DNA of 29,236 bases, taken from positions 1 to 29,236 of IMG/VR virus record IMGVR_UViG_3300042691_020126; one strand, given 5' to 3'. Positions 24,336 to 29,236 of the stretch are shown in pieces; the stretch's first letter is position 1; every line of letters begins with the position of its first letter. The translations under genes were made by a program, and so were the position numbers. Origin of the DNA: a virus. Below the pieces are notes generated by a model. That model was not told the origin of the DNA. It did no database searches and worked only from the letters and a program-made list of their open reading frames with translations.

Positions 24336-24836
24336 ATGTTCAAAATAGACCGCAACGCACCAGCCCCGTCGGCGTACCTCAAAACGCCGGGGATTTACCG
24401 AGGCACGATCGCATTCCCGAAAGAGTTGGAATGCACCCCGAAGGGGGAAACGAAGATCCGTCTCGAGTACGTAACGGAGTCGGGCGACAAGGCATCAGAC
24501 GACTTCATCAACTCGGACAAGATGCACTGGAAGCTCAATGTGCTCCTTGCCGCCGTTGACCCCGCAGGGACCAAAATCAACGTGAAGGATGGGGCTGACT
24601 TCGACTTCACGAAGGACCAGAACTTCATCAACTTCCTGAAGCAGTTCGACGGGCATCAGTTGAGTTTCGTCGGGTTCACTGAGACCTACCAAAAGAAGGA
24701 CGGGAGCGAGGGCCAAGCGTACCGAGTGCGACCGCTCGACCCGCGCAAGGGGCGCACGCAGATCCCGCAGAAGGTGCTCGACCAGATCAAGGCCGCTGAG
24801 ATCGCAGCAGAAGGACCGGACGAGGTGCCATTCTAA
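24336..24836 (+). CDS. Single-stranded DNA-binding-like protein
   Basis: 166 residues. It begins with a Pro-rich stretch (MFKIDRNAPAPSAYLKTPG), then beta-strand pattern (RGTIAFPKELECTPKGETKI), an aromatic/charged middle (DFTKDQNFINFLKQFDGHQL) and ends EGPDEVPF, an acidic tip of the kind carried by many SSB proteins (DDDIPF type) for partner binding. It sits right after the annealase with a 3-nt gap. Function is inferred from tail, size and neighbour; an unrelated early protein cannot be excluded. Confidence 0.68.
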   Translation: MFKIDRNAPAPSAYLKTPGIYRGTIAFPKELECTPKGETKIRLEYVTESGDKASDDFINSDKMHWKLNVLLAAVDPAGTKINVKDGADFDFTKDQNFINFLKQFDGHQLSFVGFTETYQKKDGSEGQAYRVRPLDPRKGRTQIPQKVLDQIKAAEIAAEGPDEVPF

Positions 24837-24842
24837 CCACCT

Positions 24843-25112
24843 ATGCAACCCCAACAACTCGACCAACTGGTCAACAAGACACAGGCAGTCGCACAACTCG
24901 CGCGGGAGGCCGCGCGGGTTGAGGTGGAGGCCATGCTCCTCTCCTCGCGGTTTCGCGACACACTCCGCGAGATTGTTCGCGATGAGCTTACGGAGAACCG
25001 ACCCGCCGAGAGCCGCGCATCAATGGCGTTCGAGATTCGATTCCTTCGACGCGAAATCGAGGCACTGACGAAGCAACTCGCCACCATCAACGCCGGGGAG
25101 GTGCTCGAATGA
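24843..25112 (+). CDS. Small helical protein, unknown
   Basis: 89 residues, almost entirely helical and highly charged (NKTQAVAQLAREAARVEVEA, IVRDELTENRPAESRASMAF, EIRFLRREIEALTKQLATIN). The C-terminal third has heptad-like Leu/Ile spacing, so it may form a coiled-coil dimer. It begins 6 nt after the SSB-like gene and its stop overlaps the next start. No family recognised. Confidence 0.52.
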   Translation: MQPQQLDQLVNKTQAVAQLAREAARVEVEAMLLSSRFRDTLREIVRDELTENRPAESRASMAFEIRFLRREIEALTKQLATINAGEVLE

Positions 25113-25420
25113 GTTACGACAAACCGGACCCGGCATTCCTTCGAATGACGCACTGCCGCACGTTCAGACGGGCTTTCGAGCGGGTGAATCAGGAGGTGCG
25201 CGACTGGAACTACTGGTGCGATCTCGACGGCTGGGACATTGGGAAGTGGATTGACTCCATGCTTCTCGACGCTGGGACGATTGAAGCCGTCGTGAAGAAT
25301 CCAGAGGTCAGCGAACTGACCGAGAAGGCCATCACGATCCTCTCAGCTGCAAGGCTGAACCACATCGACCCGACCGAGTTCAACGCGGTCATCGGAAGAC
25401 TCGAGGAGGTGCTCAAATGA
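25109..25420 (+). CDS. Small protein, unknown
   Basis: 103 residues with an aromatic-rich N-terminal half (FERVNQEVRDWNYWCDLDGW) and helical C-terminal half (ELTEKAITILSAARLNHIDP). Fits a soluble two-domain small protein. ATGA overlaps link it to both neighbours, forming a run of five small genes after the SSB-like gene. I do not recognise it. Confidence 0.5.
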   Translation: MSYDKPDPAFLRMTHCRTFRRAFERVNQEVRDWNYWCDLDGWDIGKWIDSMLLDAGTIEAVVKNPEVSELTEKAITILSAARLNHIDPTEFNAVIGRLEEVLK

Positions 25421-25764
25421 CCGACCACGCTGTGATCGTGATGTACCTCACCGAGATCCTCGACGACATGGCCGACACGGTCGTGTTCAAGGACGCGAGC
25501 ACCGGAGAGATGGGAGTGCAACCGAACCGGGAGAAGGCGCAACTCCAGCGCATCCTCACCGACTTCCGCGAGCGAAACCCGTGGACCCTCGCCGAAGGTT
25601 ACTGCACTCGAGCCGAGCAACTCGCTCTGAGGGTGCAGGAGTTGGAGGCCATGATTCCGCAAGCCTCTCAGGTGCTCCACAGGCGCAACGCGGAACTTCA
25701 ACGGCAACTCGACGCCTCTCTCGTTCGGGAAGCTCAACTAGACCAACTCCTCAGCGGCAAATGA
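25417..25764 (+). CDS. Small coiled-coil protein, unknown
   Basis: 115 residues. The N-terminal part (VIVMYLTEILDDMADTVVFK) is followed by a helical region ending in a likely coiled coil (LALRVQELEAMIPQASQVLH, RRNAELQRQLDASLVREAQL). The stop is in the ATGA of the next gene. It could be an early accessory protein; nothing more can be said from sequence. Confidence 0.5.
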   Translation: MTDHAVIVMYLTEILDDMADTVVFKDASTGEMGVQPNREKAQLQRILTDFRERNPWTLAEGYCTRAEQLALRVQELEAMIPQASQVLHRRNAELQRQLDASLVREAQLDQLLSGK

Positions 25765-25871
25765 ACAACCTCCACCGCATCGGGGCCGGGCTAATCGCCG
25801 CCGCACTAGTGGCCGTGTTTGTCGGCCTCGTTGCGGTGGGCAACCGAAACAACAACAACCCCAACAAATGA
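25761..25871 (+). CDS. 36-aa membrane peptide
   Basis: 36 residues: short basic N-terminus (MNNLHRIGAG), one hydrophobic segment (LIAAALVAVFVGLVAVG) and an Asn-rich tail (NRNNNNPNK). Overlapping ATGA junctions on both sides support translation despite its size. A single-span peptide of this kind could act on the host membrane or be a regulator; function unknown. Confidence 0.5.
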   Translation: MNNLHRIGAGLIAAALVAVFVGLVAVGNRNNNNPNK

Positions 25872-26077
25872 CACCAACATCTACACTACACTGGCGAGAC
25901 GCTAGTCTCGAGCTACCCAAACGCGACATCCCCGTCATCGTCGCAGCAATCGAACGAGGTCGCGAGTTCTGCGCGATCAGTCACCGATTAAGTAAAGGCT
26001 GGGCTAACATCAAAGCACCTGCCGCCGTGGTCTACTGGGCCGCATTGCCACCTCCACCCGCGATGCTCGAGCTATGA
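25868..26077 (+). CDS. DUF551-like small protein
   Basis: 69 residues. It begins with LHWRDASLELPKRDIPVIVA and ends with VVYWAALPPPPAMLEL, the W-x-x-x-P and YWxxLPxPP pattern of DUF551 phage/bacterial proteins (usual spacing and length). Biological role of the family is not known. It overlaps both neighbours and precedes the helicase gene. Confidence 0.62.
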   Translation: MTPTSTLHWRDASLELPKRDIPVIVAAIERGREFCAISHRLSKGWANIKAPAAVVYWAALPPPPAMLEL

Positions 26078-27435
26078 GTTACTCAACATTTCTCGAGGGC
26101 AAAACACAGCTGCAAGGGGATTTCGGTTTTGAGCCTCTCGTCATTCCTGAGTTCTTGTTTCCGTTTCAGAAATCACTTGTCGAATGGGCAATCCGACGAG
26201 GCCGAGCCGCCATCTTCGCCGATTGTGGTATGGGCAAGACCCCGATGCAGCTGGTGTGGGCGCAAAACGTCGTCCAGAAGACAGGCAAACCCGTCCTTAT
26301 CCTAACGCCGCTAGCAGTCGGTGCTCAAACCGTTCGAGAGGCTCACAAGTTCGGAATCGATGCCGCACAGTCTCGCGACGGCAAGATTGCCGCACCTATC
26401 ACGGTCACCAACTACCAGCAGTTACACAAGTTTGATTGGCAACAGTTTGGCGGCGTGGTCTGCGATGAATCGAGCATTCTCAAAAACTTCGACGGCAAAA
26501 TAAAAGCCGAGGTGACTGACTTCATGCGCAAGTTGCCGTATCGCTTGCTCTGCACGGCAACCGCTGCTCCAAACGATTACATCGAGTTGGGAAATAGTGC
26601 CGAGGCACTCGGTGAACTTGGATTCATGGATATGCTCAGTCGCTTCTTCAAAAAGGCCGAAACGACCTTAAGCCGAAGCGAAGAGTTCAGGTCGAACATT
26701 TATCGGTTCCGGGGGCACTCAGAGAGAGACTTCTGGAGGTGGGTATGTTCATGGGCAAGAGCGGTTCGCAAACCCTCCGATGTCGGCTTCTCAGATGAGG
26801 GATACAAACTTCCACCGCTTGAAACTTTTGAGCACGTCATTCAAGCGGCAAGGCCGAGGGAGGATTTGTTGTTCGACCTTCCAGCGATCAGTTTGCAGGA
26901 GCAAAGAGAAGAGAGGCGTCGAACATTGAACGAACGATGTGAGAAGGTTGCTTCCCTAATCTCAGCAACAAAAGAACCCGCTGTCGCATGGTGTCACCTC
27001 AACGATGAAGGACACCTACTAGAGAAACTCGTTCCCGATGCGGTAGAGGTTGAAGGCAGTGATTCCGATGACTTCAAGGAGGAAACCTTTGAAGCATTCG
27101 CAAATGGTCAAATCCGAGTTCTGATTTCAAAACCCGTCATCGCTGGATTCGGTTTGAACTGGCAGCACTGTCGGCACCAGACATTTTTCCCGTCGCACTC
27201 GTTCGAGCAGTATTACCAATCGATCCGTCGATGCTGGCGATTTGGCCAACAAAAGAGCGTCAAGATTGACATGGTATCGAGCGAGGGAGAGCGCGGAATC
27301 CTCGCGAACCTAAGCAGGAAAGCAGAAGCATCCTCGCGGATGTTTGAGCAACTTTGCGAACTCATTAACAACGAGTTACGCATCATTAAGCAGAACAAAC
27401 ACACCCAAAAACAAACAAACCCCGTATGGTTATAG
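26074..27435 (+). CDS. SF2 (SNF2-like) DNA helicase
   Basis: 453 residues. Visible motifs: a Q-motif-like FPFQKSLV (residues ~29-36), Walker A DCGMGKT (50-56), DESS (131-134; DEAD/DEAH-box motif II), TATAAPND (161-168; motif III), GFGLNWQHC and QSIRRCWRFGQQ (motifs V/VI). The order and the RFGQ end resemble SNF2-type ATPases. It would couple ATP hydrolysis to DNA unwinding or translocation. It overlaps the DNA methyltransferase gene by 10 nt; this helicase-methyltransferase pair suggests joint action on phage DNA. A/T content is raised from here to ~28.4 kb. Confidence 0.82.
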   Translation: MSYSTFLEGKTQLQGDFGFEPLVIPEFLFPFQKSLVEWAIRRGRAAIFADCGMGKTPMQLVWAQNVVQKTGKPVLILTPLAVGAQTVREAHKFGIDAAQSRDGKIAAPITVTNYQQLHKFDWQQFGGVVCDESSILKNFDGKIKAEVTDFMRKLPYRLLCTATAAPNDYIELGNSAEALGELGFMDMLSRFFKKAETTLSRSEEFRSNIYRFRGHSERDFWRWVCSWARAVRKPSDVGFSDEGYKLPPLETFEHVIQAARPREDLLFDLPAISLQEQREERRRTLNERCEKVASLISATKEPAVAWCHLNDEGHLLEKLVPDAVEVEGSDSDDFKEETFEAFANGQIRVLISKPVIAGFGLNWQHCRHQTFFPSHSFEQYYQSIRRCWRFGQQKSVKIDMVSSEGERGILANLSRKAEASSRMFEQLCELINNELRIIKQNKHTQKQTNPVWL

Positions 27436-28415
27436 ATCAAACCCTCACAAACGATTACGCACTTTACAACGCAGACTGCATCGAAGTGATGCGCTCGCTT
27501 CCCGATGACACAGTGGACTTGTCTGTCTATTCGCCGCCATTTTGCGGACTCTACAACTACAGTTCGGACCCGATGGATTTATCCAACTGCCGCGACTACT
27601 CAGAGTTCTTCGTCCATTATGGCTATGTGGTTGCGGAACTTGCGAGACTGACCAAGGCTGGACGCATAAGCGCGGTTCATTGTATGGACGTTCCCGGAAC
27701 TGGCAACGGTGAGACGGCGAGGATGGGATGCGGGGCCAATGTTGGCACAGGTCTTATTGACTTCCCCGGCGACATCATTCGCCTCCACGAAAAGCATGGG
27801 TGGCAGTTCTGTGGCCGACGGGCCATCTGGAAAGAACCGCTCGGGGTTCGATTGCGCACGATGGCTAAGGGATTAGCGCACGCTCAAATCGTCGAAGATT
27901 CTACCCTCTGCGATGTCGCTGGGGCTGATTACCTGTTGATGTTTCGTCGCCGTGGCGAAAATCAAATCCCAGTCGCGCATCCCACTGGCCTTCACTCTTA
28001 TGCTGGAGAGCGAGTGATTCCGCATGAGCTTCAGCAGTATAAAGGGCACAAGGGTAAACAGACTGAGAACCGTTTCAGTCATTGGATTTGGCGTCAGTAT
28101 GCGAGCAGTTTTTGGGATGATGTGCGCATCGACCGAGTTCTTCCTTACCGAGAGAGCCGGGAACCCGACGATGAGCGTCACGTTCACCCGTTGCAGCTTG
28201 ATGTTATCGAACGCGCCTGTGTCCTCTGGTCAAATCCCGGAGAGGTCGTCTTCACCCCGTTTATGGGAGTCGGTAGTGAGGTTTACGGGGCGGTGATCAA
28301 TAATCGCAAAGCAATCGGAGTCGAACTCAAATCAGCCTACTACAAACAGGCTGTAAAAAACCTCGAGTCGGCAAAGAACCATCGCGAACAGCAGGAAATG
28401 TCTTTTGAGCAATGA
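27426..28415 (+). CDS. DNA methyltransferase (N4-cytosine/N6-adenine type)
   Basis: 329 residues. Catalytic motif IV is SPPF at 36-39 (VYSPPFCGLYNY). The AdoMet-binding motif I appears near the C-terminus as FTPFMGVGSE (276-285), followed by NNRKAIGVELKSAYYKQA, so the motif order is IV then I (beta-class order). TPF where DPF is usual is a small variation. SPPF/SPPY favours N4-cytosine or N6-adenine methylation; the recognition site is unknown. It follows the helicase gene and may guard phage DNA against host restriction. Confidence 0.85.
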   Translation: MVIDQTLTNDYALYNADCIEVMRSLPDDTVDLSVYSPPFCGLYNYSSDPMDLSNCRDYSEFFVHYGYVVAELARLTKAGRISAVHCMDVPGTGNGETARMGCGANVGTGLIDFPGDIIRLHEKHGWQFCGRRAIWKEPLGVRLRTMAKGLAHAQIVEDSTLCDVAGADYLLMFRRRGENQIPVAHPTGLHSYAGERVIPHELQQYKGHKGKQTENRFSHWIWRQYASSFWDDVRIDRVLPYRESREPDDERHVHPLQLDVIERACVLWSNPGEVVFTPFMGVGSEVYGAVINNRKAIGVELKSAYYKQAVKNLESAKNHREQQEMSFEQ

Positions 28416-28648
28416 GTCTCGAAACCATCTCCAACGGCATCCTCGCGGGGATGCTCTCCGAACTCGCCGTCTCGATGCGGTCGGAACTAGTCACCGAGGC
28501 CGCGCGACGCATCGGCCTCCTGCCGAGTCACAGCACGGTCGCACCGATCAGGGATGAGTTAATGGCCAACGGTTCGCCGTCCGAAATAATCGCCGAACTC
28601 GTCGCCGAGAACATCAAACTCCGTCACCTACTCGCGAACAAATGCTGA
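28412..28648 (+). CDS. Small protein, unknown
   Basis: 78 residues, helical throughout (SNGILAGMLSELAVSMRSEL, SPSEIIAELVAENIKLRHLL) with a short Pro/Gly loop (IGLLPSHSTVAP). ATGA overlap with the methyltransferase and a 7-nt overlap with the partial primase gene put it in the same operon. It could be a small partner of either enzyme; no family is recognised. Confidence 0.5.
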   Translation: MSLETISNGILAGMLSELAVSMRSELVTEAARRIGLLPSHSTVAPIRDELMANGSPSEIIAELVAENIKLRHLLANKC

Positions 28649-29236
28649 CCCCATACGAACGGGCAAAGGCCTATGCCGCGAAGGTGCCGGGCGCGGTCAG
28701 CGGTCAGGGTGGTCACTCGACCACCTACGACCTCGCGAGAGTGCTGGTGAATGATTTCGCACTCCACCGAGCCGAAGCGATGGCCATCCTCGGCGAGTGG
28801 AATCTCACGTGCTCGCCGCCGTGGTCGGAGAGGGAGTTGGATCACAAGCTCTCACAAGCCGAGTCAAAGCCGCACTCAACGCCGCGAGGGGCGAAGCTGG
28901 AGACCTCGCACCAAACCATCTCCCCGACTGGTCGGTTTATCGTGAGCCGCAATGCACTCCCACCCGTTGACCTTCCGAACATCGACCGAAACTCGACGGT
29001 GGACTTCCTCAAGGCCGCGTTTCTGCCGGGTGAAATCATCTCTATCTGCACGCAAGCCGCCGAGGGAGAGGATGGCAAACACCGACCCGGCAGTCACGGT
29101 ACGTTCAAACCGCTCGAGTGGTTCGTGGAGCAAATCGAGGCGGGTGACAACCCATTCACCTGTGACTCGGAGAGTGGTCGATGGATTCGCATCAACCCCT
29201 ACCAACGCGAAAGCGTGACGGGGGCAGATAGCAACG
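28642..29236 (+). CDS. Primase/helicase-type replication protein (partial, runs off the right end)
   Basis: Open from ATG 28642 to the window edge (198 codons, no stop). The start region ERAKAYAAKVPGAVSGQGGH, then RVLVNDFALHRAEAMAILGE and SPPWSERELDHKLSQAES, matches the N-terminal segment seen in many phage primase/D5-like helicases (an A-V-S-G-Q-G-G-H turn and a PPW-S-x-x-E-L helix). The remaining visible part (SICTQAAEGEDGKHRP, then GTFKPLEWFVEQIEAGDNPF) is compatible with a primase-polymerase or archaeo-eukaryotic primase domain. The helicase part would lie beyond the window. Confidence 0.62.
   Translation, partial: MLTPYERAKAYAAKVPGAVSGQGGHSTTYDLARVLVNDFALHRAEAMAILGEWNLTCSPPWSERELDHKLSQAESKPHSTPRGAKLETSHQTISPTGRFIVSRNALPPVDLPNIDRNSTVDFLKAAFLPGEIISICTQAAEGEDGKHRPGSHGTFKPLEWFVEQIEAGDNPFTCDSESGRWIRINPYQRESVTGADSN

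Overview
The window is a contiguous piece of a tailed double-stranded DNA phage (or prophage), most likely a siphovirus. Every gene I can support lies on the + strand. Most genes abut or overlap by 4 nt (ATGA/GTGA), and gene order follows the lambda/HK97-like plan. Portal and terminase genes would lie left of the window; the right end is cut inside a primase/helicase-type gene. No integrase, repressor, attachment site, tRNA or CRISPR is visible, so lifestyle cannot be decided here.

Layout. 1-2504: end of an upstream gene, a 54-aa protease-associated protein, prohead protease fused to a scaffold-like region, decoration protein and major capsid protein, closed by a strong intrinsic terminator (2520-2555). 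2556-5383: neck/connector genes, two paralogous small putative tail-tube proteins, an unknown tail protein and the tail assembly chaperone, whose long form is made by a -1 frameshift at GGGAAAC (5189-5195). 5370-12318: an unknown tail protein, a 727-aa tape measure protein, and distal tail/baseplate proteins including a second paralogous pair. 12332-17721: a fibre region of four genes, two of them long collagen-like (Gly-X-Y) proteins carrying interspersed beta-rich and carbohydrate-binding-like modules. 17757-18914: a GT4-type glycosyltransferase whose start codon sits in the loop of a perfect 15-bp inverted repeat. 18911-20767: lysis cassette with four consecutive small membrane proteins followed by a lysozyme-like endolysin. 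20764-21366: a helix-turn-helix protein. 21367-21617: transcription boundary (terminator-like hairpin, then a promoter candidate). 21618-29236: early/replication region with small ORFs, RuvC-like nuclease, coiled-coil protein, RecT-like annealase, SSB-like protein, small unknown ORFs, an SF2/SNF2-like helicase, a DNA methyltransferase and a partial primase/helicase.

Host. The sequence is GC-rich overall, with locally AT-richer islands at about 22.7-23.6 kb and 26.1-28.4 kb. Starts that follow intergenic gaps are preceded by A/C-rich leaders without a clear Shine-Dalgarno, while most other starts are stop-start overlaps. This suggests a host that often initiates without SD pairing. I cannot name the host from the sequence; groups with low SD use (for example Bacteroidota or relatives) are a guess only.

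How it works together. The left and middle genes build the capsid and a long non-contractile tail. The fibre cluster probably recognises a surface polysaccharide. The adjacent glycosyltransferase may glycosylate the Thr-rich collagen repeats or modify the host surface. The right part copies and recombines the phage DNA and probably modifies it by methylation. The most unusual part is the collagen-fibre/glycosyltransferase cluster with its start-spanning hairpin.
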